Assembly (NCBI RefSeq): GCF_000418325.1
Contig: NC_021658.1
Coordinates: 2,108,001-2,172,000, forward strand
Length of the DNA stretch: 64,000 nucleotides
From: Sorangium cellulosum So0157-2
GTDB lineage: Bacteria > Myxococcota_A > Polyangia > Polyangiales > Polyangiaceae
Reading direction: 5' to 3'
Position numbers and translations under genes: made by a program
The notes under the pieces: generated by a model
Database searches by the model: none
What the model was told of the DNA's origin: nothing
What the model saw: only the letters and a program-made list of their open reading frames with translations
In this document: piece after piece, positions 42,645 to 51,647 of the stretch
Numbering within the stretch: the first letter of the stretch is position 1
Layout of the letters: each line of letters begins with the position of its first letter

Positions 42645-43738
42645 CACGGCCGCGTGCCTCCTCCGAGGAGCGGCGCCTCGTCCGCGCCGTTGGCGTAGCT
42701 GAGCCAGAGCTCGCCGAGCGCGTACACCCGCGCCCGGTCCTCGAAGCCCGGCGTGTGCAGGATGCGCGTGGCCCTCATCCCCTGCTCGCCGGCGCGGGTG
42801 ATGACCGTGACCTCCTCGGGCTGGAGCTCGTTCACGACGAGCGGGCTGTGCGTCGCGAGGAGGACCTGGGTCTTCTCGGAGACGAGCCGCAGCGCGCGCA
42901 TCACGTCGGCGATGCGCGCGGGGTGGAGCCCGTGCTCGGGCTCCTCGACGAGGAGCAGCGGCGTCGGATCGAGGTGCGGCAGCGCCGCGAACGCGAGGTA
43001 GTAGAGCATGCCCTCGCTCATCAGCGCCGCCGGCACGACGGCGCCGCCCTCGAGCTTCACCCCGATGGCCTTCGTGGTGGAGCTCGGGTTGGCGAGGTGG
43101 ATGCTGCGCACGCTGGGAAACAGGCGGGTGAGCTCCGCGTTCAGCTCGATGTAGGCCGACAGGTCGCGGCTGATGATGGCGTCGTAGAGGGCCGGCAGGC
43201 CGGTGCCGCGCTCGTCGGCGAAGCAGAGCGGATGCCCGTCGGGGATCAGCGGGTGCGGGGCCCGCAGCGCGTCCGGGTCGAAGCGGAGCATCTGCGTGCC
43301 GCGCAGGGCCTGGACGATGTCCGGGGCGGGGCGCTCGGGGCTCGGACCGCCGCTCGCGTCGTCGTCCTCGTCCGCGTCGTCGAGCAGCGAGGGGGGCGTG
43401 AGGTCCCTGGGGAACGACGTCGAGCGGACCCGCCCCGCGGCGTCGAGCTCCACGCGCCACGTCGTGGTCGCCGCCGACACCTCGAACACGGCGCCGCCGA
43501 GCGCCCGGCTCGCCGGGGCGCCGCGCCCGAGCGGGTCCGGCGCCGGCGCCCCGAGCGCCCGCTCGAGCACGGAGGAGAGGGTCCGGAGCGCTCGCAGCAC
43601 GGTGCTCTTGCCGCTGTCGTTCGGCCCGATGAGCGCGTGCAGCGGCGTGAGCTCCAGGGTCGTATCCTGGACACAGCCGTAGCCCTGGATACGGAGCTGC
43701 TCGACGTAGGGTCGGTCCATCGACGTCGACGCGAGCAT
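42644..43738 (-). CDS. AAA (AAA_21/OLD-like) ABC-type ATPase
   Basis: 364 residues. Walker A GPNDSGKST (38-46), ABC-type signature region ALMSEGMLYYLAF (~238-250), Walker B LLLVEEPEHGLHP (~261-273), and switch His in LLATHSPLV (~H297). The architecture, N-terminal Walker A with a long insertion before signature and Walker B, is that of SMC/RecF-like ATPases found in defence modules (OLD, Gabija, PARIS, retron). It lacks a TOPRIM domain itself; the neighbour supplies one. Start could be ATG 43738 or 43720 (MDRPYVEQL). Confidence 0.85.
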   Translation of the reverse strand: MLASTSMDRPYVEQLRIQGYGCVQDTTLELTPLHALIGPNDSGKSTVLRALRTLSSVLERALGAPAPDPLGRGAPASRALGGAVFEVSAATTTWRVELDAAGRVRSTSFPRDLTPPSLLDDADEDDDASGGPSPERPAPDIVQALRGTQMLRFDPDALRAPHPLIPDGHPLCFADERGTGLPALYDAIISRDLSAYIELNAELTRLFPSVRSIHLANPSSTTKAIGVKLEGGAVVPAALMSEGMLYYLAFAALPHLDPTPLLLVEEPEHGLHPARIADVMRALRLVSEKTQVLLATHSPLVVNELQPEEVTVITRAGEQGMRATRILHTPGFEDRARVYALGELWLSYANGADEAPLLGGGTRP

Positions 43739-43799
43739 ACCCGCGCGCGCGCCGGCAAGAAACTTGGCCCGACGTCGCCGGCCCCTCTACGCCGCGGTC

Positions 43800-44249
43800 A
43801 TGCGCCGCCTCCCGTCGATCGCGGTCCTCCTCGTCGCGCTGGCCGTGCCCCTGGCCGGCGCCCTCGGCGCGCGGCACGCCAGCGCCAGCGTCGCCTACGC
43901 GTCGCCCTACACATTCGAGCAGACCTTCGGCACGGCGCTGCGCCTCGTGCGCGTCGATCTCGACTTCAAGATCGTCGAGAAGGACGTCGCGAGCGGCTAC
44001 TTGCTCTTCGAGTACAGGAGCCCGGAGAGCGGCGGCAGGGCGACGCAGGGCGCGATCGAGGTCGTGAACGGCCGCGCCGGCGTGCACGTCGCCGTGCAGC
44101 TCCCCGCGATGCCGCAGTACCACGAGCAGGTGCTCCTCGACGCCCTCGTGAAGAAGCTCGCCGCCGAGCACGGCGATCCGCCGAAGAAAGCGCCGCCGCC
44201 GCCCGCCGACTCGGGCGCGCCGCCTCCGGACGCGGGCGCGGCCCCCTGA
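43800..44249 (+). CDS. Small secreted hypothetical protein
   Basis: 149 residues from ATG 43800. Signal peptide SIAVLLVALAVPLAGALG ending around ASA. Mature part has no cysteines, a beta-rich core (DLDFKIVEKDVASGYLLFEY) and a Pro/Asp-rich tail. An open frame reaches 43764 but the signal favours 43800. The 61-bp gap to the ATPase gene would hold promoters of both. Confidence 0.6.
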   Translation: MRRLPSIAVLLVALAVPLAGALGARHASASVAYASPYTFEQTFGTALRLVRVDLDFKIVEKDVASGYLLFEYRSPESGGRATQGAIEVVNGRAGVHVAVQLPAMPQYHEQVLLDALVKKLAAEHGDPPKKAPPPPADSGAPPPDAGAAP

Positions 44250-44307
44250 GCACTTCGTCCCTGCTCCCGCGCAGACCGCAGGCCCTCCGAGGGCCGGGCC
44301 GCTCGCC

Positions 44308-45747
44308 CTAGCCGCTGCGCCGCACGTACTCGAAGTCGACGGGCTTGCCCTTGAGCCCCTTCGCCGGCGCCGCGATCCAGTTCGCCATCTGCTTCGGATC
44401 GAACACCGGCTTCTCCATCAGGCTCTTCACGTACGCCTCGTCGCTCGCGGTCGGCAGCCACGCGTCGCGCTGGCGCTCCCACGCCTCCTTCGAGAGCGGG
44501 TTGCCGTCGACGTCGAAGTGGAGCCCCGCGTAGATCCCCGAGCTCCGGTGGAACCGCCGGCTCGGCAGCCTCAGCCTGAACGGCACGCCCGCCTCCTCGA
44601 TCACCCGGTTCATCTTGTCGATGCCGCGCTGCGAGTCGCTCACGTACTCGTCGCGCAGCACCTCGTTCATCGCGTTGCGGAGCGGCACCTCCTCGCGCCG
44701 CCACCCGGCCACCGCGCCGCCCGCCGCCGCCACGGGCACCTCGATCGGGTACACGCCGTCGATGGCCCGGTGATCCTCGTACGACTCCTCCTTCGCGCGG
44801 CCCTTCACGCTCGAGGCGAAGAACGACGCGGCGTTCGAGGAGATCTCCCCGCCGAACAGATCGAGCGACAGCGAGTACCAGAGGTTCAGGTACTTCTGCA
44901 TCGTCGGCAGATCGACGCCGCCCTCGGCGCGCGCGTCCTCGTTCTTGTTGCGCTTCATCAGCTCGCACGTCCGCTGGACGACGCGGAGCAGGCCCGTCTC
45001 GCCGACGAACATGTGGTGCGCCTCCTCGGTCAACATGAACCGCGTCGTGCGCGACAGCGGATCGAAGCCGCTCTCCGCGAGCGCGAGCAGCTGGTACTTG
45101 CCGTCGCGATCCGTGAAGTAGGTGAACATGAAGAACGAGAGCCAGTTCGTGCACGGCTCGTTGAAGGCGCCCAGGATCCGCGGCTTGTCCGGGTCGCCGC
45201 TCCGCCGCTCCAGGAGCGCCTCCGCCTCTTCCCGGCCGTCGCGGCCGAAGTGGCTGTGCAGGAGGTACACCATCGCCCAGAGGTGCCGCCCCTCCTCGAC
45301 GTTCACCTGGAACAGGTTCCGCAGGTCGTAGACGCTCGGACAGCTCTGGCCGAGCAGCCGCTGCTGCTCCACGCTCGCCGGCTCCGTGTCCCCCTGCGTC
45401 ACCACCAGCCGGCGCAGCATGTTCCGGAGCTCCCCGGGCACCTCCTGCCACGCCGGCTCGCCCAGGTGATCGCCGAAGCCGATCTTCCGGTCCGGCACCC
45501 GATCCGCGAGGAAGATGCCCCAGCGGTACTCGGGCATCTTCACGTAGTCGAAGTGCGCCCACCCCTCGTGGTCGACGCTGATCGCCGTGCGCAGGTAGAT
45601 GTCGTCCGCCTGGAAGCCCTCGGGCCCCGTCTCCCGCCACCAGTCGAGGAACTTCGGCTGCCACGCCTCGAGGGCGCGCTGGAGCTTCTTGTCCGACGCG
45701 AGGTCGACGTTGTTCGGGATCCGCTCCGAGTTGATGACTGCGCTCAC
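44308..45747 (-). CDS. boxB: Benzoyl-CoA 2,3-epoxidase, oxygenase subunit
   Basis: 479 residues from GTG 45747. The enzyme inserts O2 into benzoyl-CoA to give 2,3-epoxybenzoyl-CoA with BoxA as reductase. The diiron four-helix motifs are visible: NLFQVNVEEGRHLWAMVYL (E and ExxH) and RTTRFMLTEEAHHMF (ExxH). The GTG overlaps the boxC stop by GTGA, so it is coupled. BoxA is not in the window. Confidence 0.94.
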   Translation of the reverse strand: MSAVINSERIPNNVDLASDKKLQRALEAWQPKFLDWWRETGPEGFQADDIYLRTAISVDHEGWAHFDYVKMPEYRWGIFLADRVPDRKIGFGDHLGEPAWQEVPGELRNMLRRLVVTQGDTEPASVEQQRLLGQSCPSVYDLRNLFQVNVEEGRHLWAMVYLLHSHFGRDGREEAEALLERRSGDPDKPRILGAFNEPCTNWLSFFMFTYFTDRDGKYQLLALAESGFDPLSRTTRFMLTEEAHHMFVGETGLLRVVQRTCELMKRNKNEDARAEGGVDLPTMQKYLNLWYSLSLDLFGGEISSNAASFFASSVKGRAKEESYEDHRAIDGVYPIEVPVAAAGGAVAGWRREEVPLRNAMNEVLRDEYVSDSQRGIDKMNRVIEEAGVPFRLRLPSRRFHRSSGIYAGLHFDVDGNPLSKEAWERQRDAWLPTASDEAYVKSLMEKPVFDPKQMANWIAAPAKGLKGKPVDFEYVRRSG

Positions 45748-47486
45748 GTCCGCCTCCAGTCGAATTCGGGGCGCTCCGGGCGCCCGTACATGGTCAGCGC
45801 GCCCCGCTGGCCCACCGCGTTCGGGCGCTGGAAGATCCAGTTCTGCCAGGCCGACAGCCGGGAGAAGATCTTCGTCTCCATCGTCTCCGGCCCGCAGAAG
45901 CGCAGGCTCGCCTCCATCCCGGTGAGCGCGTCGGGCGACAGGCTCACGCGCTCCTCGATCGCGAGCCGCACCTCGTCGTCCCAGTCCATCGCGTCCGGCG
46001 CGAAGGTGCAGAGGCCCTCCTCCAGCGCCTCCTCGGCGGACAGGGGGCCCGTCCGCTCCTTCAGCGCGGCCACGCGCTCCGGCGCGCCCAGGAAGCGCGA
46101 CGCGAGCCGCGTCAGCCCGTTCGACATCGCGAGCGGACCGAAGTTGAGCGGGCCCAGCGCGACCGTCGCGGGAGACGCGCGCGACGCGTCGTCGTCTCCC
46201 CCGTCGAGCATGTAGGACCGGTCCGCCGCGAGGGCGAGCTCGAACAGGCTCCCCGCGAAGCACGAGCCCGGCTCGATCAGCGCGAACACGCTGCGGGCCG
46301 TGAGGTCGAGCCGCTTGAGCACGCGCCGCATGTGGAGCAGGACTTCCTTGACGAACCAGTCGTCCCGGGCCGCCCACAGCGCCTCGTCCGCGGCCCGCAC
46401 CGCGTCCGGCGAGCCGGCCGTCCGGAGGAGGACGAGGCCCACCGTGGGGTGGTTGAAGCGGAGGTCGAGGAGCGCGTCGTCGAGCTCGCGGAACGCGCGG
46501 AGCGCCCACAGGTCAGCGCCCGCCCGGCGCATCCCGGCGGCGTCCGACGGCCCCTCGCCGTCCGGCCCGAGCACGCGGATCTCCGCCGTCCGCGCGGCGC
46601 GATCGACCTTCAGCGAGACGTGGCGGTAGTCGCAGGTCGACACGTCGCCGTCCTCGGCGCGCCGCGGCTCGAGCGGCGCGAGCTCCACCCCGGGCCCCGG
46701 CCGGTCCGGCGTCGCCGCCGCGAGCTCCGCGGCGCGCTGGGCCACCGCCTGATCGAAGCGGCTCCTCGGGATCGAGCGATCGACGAGCCCCCACTCCTGC
46801 GCGCGCTTGCCGCGCACCCCCTCGGCCAGCGTCGAGAACACGTCCGCGAGGTCGCGCCGCACCTTGCGCTTGTCCACGAGCCGCGTGAGCCCCCCCGTGC
46901 CCGGGAGCACGGCGAGCAGCGGCGTCTCCGGGAACGAGACGGCGCTGCTCCCGTCGTCGCAGAGGAAGATCTCCTCGCACGCGAGGGCGAGCTCGTAGCC
47001 GCCGCCCGACGCGACGCCGTTCAGCGCCGCGAGGTAATGCTGCCCGCTCTCGGAGCACGCCTCCTCCAGCGCGAGCCGCGTCTCGTTCGTGAACTTGCAG
47101 AAGTTGACCTTGAACGCGTGCGACGACGACCCGAGCATGTAGATGTTCGCGCCCGCGCAGAAGATCCGCGGCTGCGCGCTGGTCACGACCACCGCCTTCA
47201 CCTCGGGGCGCTCGAAGCGCAGCCGCTGCACGATGTCCGCGAGCTCGATGTCGACCGCGAGATCGTAGCTGTTCAGCTTCAGCTGGTAGCCGGGCCGCAT
47301 CGGCGCGTCCTCGTCGACGTCCATCGAGACGCGCGCGATCGCCCCCTCGAGCGAGAGCTTCCAGTGCCGGTACCGGCCCGGCTCCGCCTCGAAGCGGACG
47401 GGCGAGCCCTCGCCGGATGAGCCCTCTTCCCGGGCTCGGGGCTGCGGCGACGGCGCCGCGGAAGGAGAAGAGGTGGTCGCTTCCAT
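45744..47486 (-). CDS. boxC: 2,3-Epoxybenzoyl-CoA dihydrolase
   Basis: 580 residues from ATG 47486, with a Ser/Pro-rich N terminus. Tandem crotonase-like domains: oxyanion-type AGANIYMLG and NGVASGGGYELALACEE in the first; GSCFAGSLFELALAADRSYML and GPLNFGPLAMSNGLTRL in the second. Ring-opening of the epoxide to a semialdehyde-CoA plus formate. Directly upstream of boxB; divergent from boxR across 88 bp. Confidence 0.95.
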   Translation of the reverse strand: MEATTSSPSAAPSPQPRAREEGSSGEGSPVRFEAEPGRYRHWKLSLEGAIARVSMDVDEDAPMRPGYQLKLNSYDLAVDIELADIVQRLRFERPEVKAVVVTSAQPRIFCAGANIYMLGSSSHAFKVNFCKFTNETRLALEEACSESGQHYLAALNGVASGGGYELALACEEIFLCDDGSSAVSFPETPLLAVLPGTGGLTRLVDKRKVRRDLADVFSTLAEGVRGKRAQEWGLVDRSIPRSRFDQAVAQRAAELAAATPDRPGPGVELAPLEPRRAEDGDVSTCDYRHVSLKVDRAARTAEIRVLGPDGEGPSDAAGMRRAGADLWALRAFRELDDALLDLRFNHPTVGLVLLRTAGSPDAVRAADEALWAARDDWFVKEVLLHMRRVLKRLDLTARSVFALIEPGSCFAGSLFELALAADRSYMLDGGDDDASRASPATVALGPLNFGPLAMSNGLTRLASRFLGAPERVAALKERTGPLSAEEALEEGLCTFAPDAMDWDDEVRLAIEERVSLSPDALTGMEASLRFCGPETMETKIFSRLSAWQNWIFQRPNAVGQRGALTMYGRPERPEFDWRRT

Positions 47487-47522
47487 ACCGACGAGCCCAC
47501 CACCGCGACGGGCTTCAGTCAA

Positions 47523-47574
47523 GCAGTATAGTTCTTGATGACCAGCTTTTCATGAAATATAGTGCAGTATCGAG
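47523..47574. promoter_or_regulatory. Candidate BoxR operator / box promoter
   Basis: The 88-bp boxC-boxR gap has an AT-rich core unlike the surroundings. GCAGTAT occurs as a direct repeat at 47523 and 47564, and ATATAGTGCAGTAT is a partial palindrome ending 4 bases before the boxR start codon. BzdR/BoxR-type regulators bind TGCA-containing direct repeats. Placement is inference. Confidence 0.45.
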
Positions 47575-48453
47575 ATGCCACCCCGCCGGACATCGCCTCG
47601 GGAGCGCCCCGGGCAGGGCGCGGAGGCCGCCGCGGGCGACGCCGGCGCGCCGCCGATCCTCGCGCACCTCGCCGGGCGGCTCCGGCAGCGGCGCCAGGAG
47701 CTCGCGCTCACGCTGCGCGAGCTGGCTGAGCTCGCCGGGGTGAGCGAGCGCTTCCTGGTCCTGCTCGAGAGCGGGCGGGCGAACGTGTCCGTGGTGAAGC
47801 TGGAGGACATCGGCCGCGCGCTCGGCACCTCGGCCGCCGCGCTGCTCGCGGAGGGCGAGCTCGCCCCGGAGGAGGCGCCGCGCGGCCCGGCCTCCGGCGA
47901 GGCGGGGACGGGCGGGGTCCTCGTCGCGCTGCTCGGCCTGCGCGGGGCCGGCAAGACCACGATCGGCGGCCGCGCCGCGGGGCGGCTCGGGGTGCCCTTC
48001 CTCGAGCTCGACGGGCTCGTGGCCGCGCGCGCGGGGATGAGCCTCGCGGCCCTGTTCGAGATCCACGGAAACGCCTACTACCGTCGCCTGGAGCGCGAGG
48101 AGCTCGCGCGGCTCGCCGACGCTCGCGCCCACGGGATCATGGCCACGGGCGGGGGCCTCGTGACCGATCCGGCGACCTTCGAGCGGCTGCGGCGCTGCGC
48201 GGTGACGGTCTGGCTGCGGGCGAAGCCCGAGGACCACTGGCTGCGCGTGGTCGAGCAGGGCGACGCGCGCCCCATGGCCAACCGGGCCGACGCCATGAAG
48301 GAGCTCCGGGCGCTCTTCCAGGCGCGGCGCGCGCTCTATGAGCAAGCCGACTTCGTGGTGGACACGTCGGCGCTCGGACTCGCCCGCTCTGTCGATCGCG
48401 TGGTCAAGATCGCTCGTGAAGCTGGTAGAAGGGACGCGACGCGCTCGCGTTGA
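47575..48453 (+). CDS. boxR: BoxR/BzdR-type transcriptional regulator (HTH plus shikimate-kinase-like domain)
   Basis: 292 residues. HTH_3 at ~30-95 (LTLRELAELAGVSERFLVLL, ESGRANVSVVKLEDIGRALG in separate motifs), then a shikimate-kinase-like fold with Walker A GLRGAGKTTIG (121-131), ELDGLV, and GNAYYRRLEREEL. Proteins of this architecture repress benzoate genes and are released by benzoyl-CoA. Divergent from boxC-boxB. The next gene glgA may overlap its stop at TTG 48450. Confidence 0.94.
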   Translation: MPPRRTSPRERPGQGAEAAAGDAGAPPILAHLAGRLRQRRQELALTLRELAELAGVSERFLVLLESGRANVSVVKLEDIGRALGTSAAALLAEGELAPEEAPRGPASGEAGTGGVLVALLGLRGAGKTTIGGRAAGRLGVPFLELDGLVAARAGMSLAALFEIHGNAYYRRLEREELARLADARAHGIMATGGGLVTDPATFERLRRCAVTVWLRAKPEDHWLRVVEQGDARPMANRADAMKELRALFQARRALYEQADFVVDTSALGLARSVDRVVKIAREAGRRDATRSR

Positions 48454-48476
48454 GCGGGGGCGCGTTCCCCCCTCCC

Positions 48477-50159
48477 ATGTCCATGCCGCGCATGAAAATT
48501 CTCTTCGTGGTGTCCGAATGCGTCCCCTTCAGCAAGACCGGCGGCCTCGCCGACGTGGCGGGCGCGCTGCCGATCGCGCTCGCCGCGGCGGGCCACGACG
48601 TGCGCGTCGTGATGCCGGCCTACCGGGTCGCCAAGCGTTACCTCGCCCGTCAGATCGAGCGCGCCGAGCAGCAGTCTCCGGGCAGCGGGGCGATCGCCGC
48701 GCCGGCGGTGGCCGCGGCGGCCGCCGGCCCGTCGGCCGACGTTGTCGAGGCCGCTCCCCCGGCGGGCGCCGCGCCGGCCGGGGCGCCGGCCGACGCGCCG
48801 GCGATCGCCGCTCCGCAGGGCGGGGACGCGCCGGCGCCGGCGGAGCGCTTCATGCCGCGCCGGCTGCCGGAGCCGCTCGGCATCCCGCTCGGCACGGGCG
48901 AGGTGTGGACCGCCGTCTGGGAGACGCGCCTCGATCCCGAGACGCCCGGCGCGCCCGCGCCCCGCGCTTACCTGCTCGAGCACGACGTGCTCTACGACCG
49001 CGACGGCATCTACGGGGACGCGCACGGCGAGTTCGGCGACAACCTCGCCCGCTACGCGCTCCTGTCGCGCGGCGCGATGCAGCTGTGCCACGCGCTCGGC
49101 TTCTGGCCGGACGTCGTCCACGTCCACGACTGGCAGACCTCCCTGGTGCCGCTCTACCTCAACGTCCTCGAGCACCGGTCGCCGCTCGCGCGCGCCGCGT
49201 CGGTGCTGACGATCCACAACCTCGGGTACCAGGGCTGGTTCAACAAGCATCAGCTCCCCACGACGGGGCTCGGCTGGGATCAGTTCCACAGGTTCTGCCT
49301 GGAGGCGTACGACAGCATCAACCTGCTCAAGGCCGGCATCTACAACGCCACGCTCGTCTCCACGGTCTCGCCCAGGTACGCGCAGGAGATCCAGACGTGG
49401 GAGGGCGGCGAGGGGCTCGACGGCGTGCTCCGGGATCGCGGCACCGACGTGATCGGCATCCTCAACGGCATCGACGATTCGATCTGGAACCCCGCGACCG
49501 ACCCTCACATCGCGGCGACGTACTCGGCCGAGGACCTGAGCGGCAAGCGCCTCTGCAAGGCGGCGCTCCAGCGTGAGATGGGCCTCGAGGAGCGCCCCGA
49601 CGTCCCGCTCCTCGGGCTCATCAGCCGCCTGGCGACCCAGAAGGGGATCGACATCCTCGCGGGCGCGCTCGACCACATCCTCTCGCTCGATGTCCAGCTC
49701 GTGGTCCTCGGCTCCGGCGAGCGCTGGGCCGAGGACCTCTTCTCGCGGATCGCCGGCTCGAGCGACCGCTTCCGCGTCTACGTGGGCATGAACGAGGGGC
49801 TCGCCCACCGCATCGAGGCGGGCGCCGACCTCTTCCTCATGCCGTCGCGCTACGAGCCCTGCGGCCTGAACCAGCTCTACAGCCAGCGCTACGGGACGCT
49901 GCCGGTCGTGCGCGCCGTCGGCGGCCTCGACGACACGGTCGAGAACAACGTCACGGGCTTCAAGTTCGAGGAGATGTCGTCGATGGCGCTCGGGAACACC
50001 GTCGCCTGGGCGGTGCACCTCTACCGCGCCGACCCGGCCTACTTCCGGACGATGCAGCTGCGGGCGATGAAGAAGAACTCCGGCTGGGCGCAGGCGGCGC
50101 GGCAGTACGAGGCCCTCTATCGCCTCGCCATCTCCCGCCGCACCGGCCGCCCGTTCTGA
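48477..50159 (+). CDS. glgA: Glycogen synthase with a low-complexity insertion
   Basis: 560 residues from ATG 48477 (TTG 48450 and ATG 48492 are alternatives). KTGGLADV at the N terminus binds ADP-glucose; the GT5/GT-B pattern continues with VVHVHDWQTSLVPLYL, TIHNLGYQGWF and the C-terminal FLMPSRYEPCGLNQLYS. Transfers glucose from ADP-glucose to an alpha-1,4-glucan. An Ala/Pro-rich insertion (~residues 67-123) breaks the N-terminal domain and is absent from typical GlgA. It is not in an operon with other glycogen genes here. Confidence 0.93.
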   Translation: MSMPRMKILFVVSECVPFSKTGGLADVAGALPIALAAAGHDVRVVMPAYRVAKRYLARQIERAEQQSPGSGAIAAPAVAAAAAGPSADVVEAAPPAGAAPAGAPADAPAIAAPQGGDAPAPAERFMPRRLPEPLGIPLGTGEVWTAVWETRLDPETPGAPAPRAYLLEHDVLYDRDGIYGDAHGEFGDNLARYALLSRGAMQLCHALGFWPDVVHVHDWQTSLVPLYLNVLEHRSPLARAASVLTIHNLGYQGWFNKHQLPTTGLGWDQFHRFCLEAYDSINLLKAGIYNATLVSTVSPRYAQEIQTWEGGEGLDGVLRDRGTDVIGILNGIDDSIWNPATDPHIAATYSAEDLSGKRLCKAALQREMGLEERPDVPLLGLISRLATQKGIDILAGALDHILSLDVQLVVLGSGERWAEDLFSRIAGSSDRFRVYVGMNEGLAHRIEAGADLFLMPSRYEPCGLNQLYSQRYGTLPVVRAVGGLDDTVENNVTGFKFEEMSSMALGNTVAWAVHLYRADPAYFRTMQLRAMKKNSGWAQAARQYEALYRLAISRRTGRPF

Positions 50160-50178
50160 TCGCGCCCGCGCCCCCGGC

Positions 50179-50226
50179 GGGAGGCGCGGCGCGATCGACG
50201 GCCGCGCGGCCGCGGGCGCGCCTCCC
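50179..50226. terminator. Inverted repeat between convergent glgA and DUF3829 genes
   Basis: Perfect 10-base arms GGGAGGCGCG (50179) and CGCGCCTCCC (50217-50226) around an inner self-complementary GCCGCGCGGC. Candidate bidirectional terminator; no U-tract. Confidence 0.5.
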
Positions 50227-50252
50227 TTCCGGGGAGCGCCGCCCGGGGCGCG

Positions 50253-51452
50253 TTACTCCTTCTGCGGCTCGGCGGCGGGCGCGGCGGGCGCCGCCGGCTT
50301 CGCGGCCTCGCGCGTCGCCGCCTGGCCCTTCGCCATGAGCGAGCGCGAGAGCGCCCGGTGCTTCCCCTCGACCACCGACACGAAGCTCGTGACGACCGGC
50401 AGGAACAGGGCGGGGGAGGAGATCCCCTGGTCGGTCAGCTTCGGCTCGGCCGCCTTCACGTCGCGGATGAAGCCCTCGAGCGCCGGGGCCATGATCTTGG
50501 CCCACGGGTCGGTCTGATGGCTCGTGCCGTGGGTCTTGAGCGCCGCCGTCGACGTCTCCACCTTCTGGAGCGCGGTCTTCGCCGCCGCGGGGTCGACGTT
50601 CTTGCTGGCGAGGATCACCATGAGCGCGCGCGCGTCCTCGAGCGCCGTGATCGCCGCCTTCTGGCCCTCCTCCGCCTTCGAGAGATCGGGCAGGTGCGAC
50701 GAGTGCCACGCCGACACCGCGAGGCCGAGCTTGTCGGAGTGCGCGTCGAGCTTCTGGAAGTCGGCGATGAGCTTCGCGTGGAGCGCCTTGCCCTTCGCGA
50801 AGCTGTCCTTCTTGTACTCCTCGCGCTGGTAGTAGTTGGCCGCCGTGGCGATGTTCTTCGCGAGCTCGGTCGCGAACGGCGCGTACTCGGCGAGCGCCGC
50901 GTCGACGTCCGGCATGGCCGGCTCCTTGAGGCTGAGGGCGACGGTGCAGGCCCGCGCGTTGCGCTCGTGCGGGGCGCGCGCGCTGAAGTTGAACGGCCGG
51001 CGATCGTCCTTGCCGGGCGGCGTCGGCCCGGCCTTGGCGGAGCCGGCGGCTGCGCTGCCGGACGGCGCGGCCGCGGCCGCGCCGGGCACGGGCGGCTTGG
51101 CGGGGAGCAACCCCTTCGGCGCGTCGCCGGCCTTCGCCTGGTCCTCGGTGCCGAACTTCGGGATCTTCTTCTCGCTGGGCTCGTCCTTGCCGAGGCTCGC
51201 GAGGTACGCGTCGCGGGCCTGTTTCAGCGAGAGCGTCCCGAAGTAGCAGACGTCGACGCGGTACTCCTTCATCGACTGCGGGTCGACCTTGGCGATCGGC
51301 GACACGGGCGTCCGCAGGTTCTTGCCCTTGTTCGCCGCGGCGGAGCTTGCCGGCTGCTCCGGCTGGGGGGGAGGCGGGTCCTCCTTGCAGCCGGCGACAC
51401 CGCTGGCGACGAGCACGAGCGCGATGGAACAGAGAGACCTGACGGAAATCAT
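50253..51452 (-). CDS. DUF3829-type lipoprotein
   Basis: 399 residues. ATG 51452 has GAGGAGG about 8 bases upstream. Lipoprotein signal VASGVAGC (Cys22) followed by a Pro/Ala linker (KEDPPPPQPEQPASSA). The C-terminal ~200 residues are helical and match the DUF3829 pattern (YYQREEYKKDSFAKGKALH, FVSVVEGKHRALSRSLM). Function unknown. Ends with a Pro/Ala tail. Confidence 0.75.
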   Translation of the reverse strand: MISVRSLCSIALVLVASGVAGCKEDPPPPQPEQPASSAAANKGKNLRTPVSPIAKVDPQSMKEYRVDVCYFGTLSLKQARDAYLASLGKDEPSEKKIPKFGTEDQAKAGDAPKGLLPAKPPVPGAAAAAPSGSAAAGSAKAGPTPPGKDDRRPFNFSARAPHERNARACTVALSLKEPAMPDVDAALAEYAPFATELAKNIATAANYYQREEYKKDSFAKGKALHAKLIADFQKLDAHSDKLGLAVSAWHSSHLPDLSKAEEGQKAAITALEDARALMVILASKNVDPAAAKTALQKVETSTAALKTHGTSHQTDPWAKIMAPALEGFIRDVKAAEPKLTDQGISSPALFLPVVTSFVSVVEGKHRALSRSLMAKGQAATREAAKPAAPAAPAAEPQKE

Positions 51453-51647
51453 TCGGTGTGCCTCCTCGGCTGGCGCATGAACGGGCGCATCATGCCTAAG
51501 CCGGCGGCGCTTGCAACACCGGCCATGGGCGGGAACGTGCGGCGCTGGTCGGGAAAAACCCGGCCCCGGCCCCAAACACGCGAGCTCTCCGGGTTCTTCC
51601 TGGCCTCCGCTGTGGCTGATGGAACGATCCGGGTCTAAGGTCGCCGC

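Noticed and set aside
47523..47574. Sigma-54 promoter for the box genes
   Set aside because: No GG-N10-GC element at a suitable position; the AT-rich repeat fits a repressor site better.
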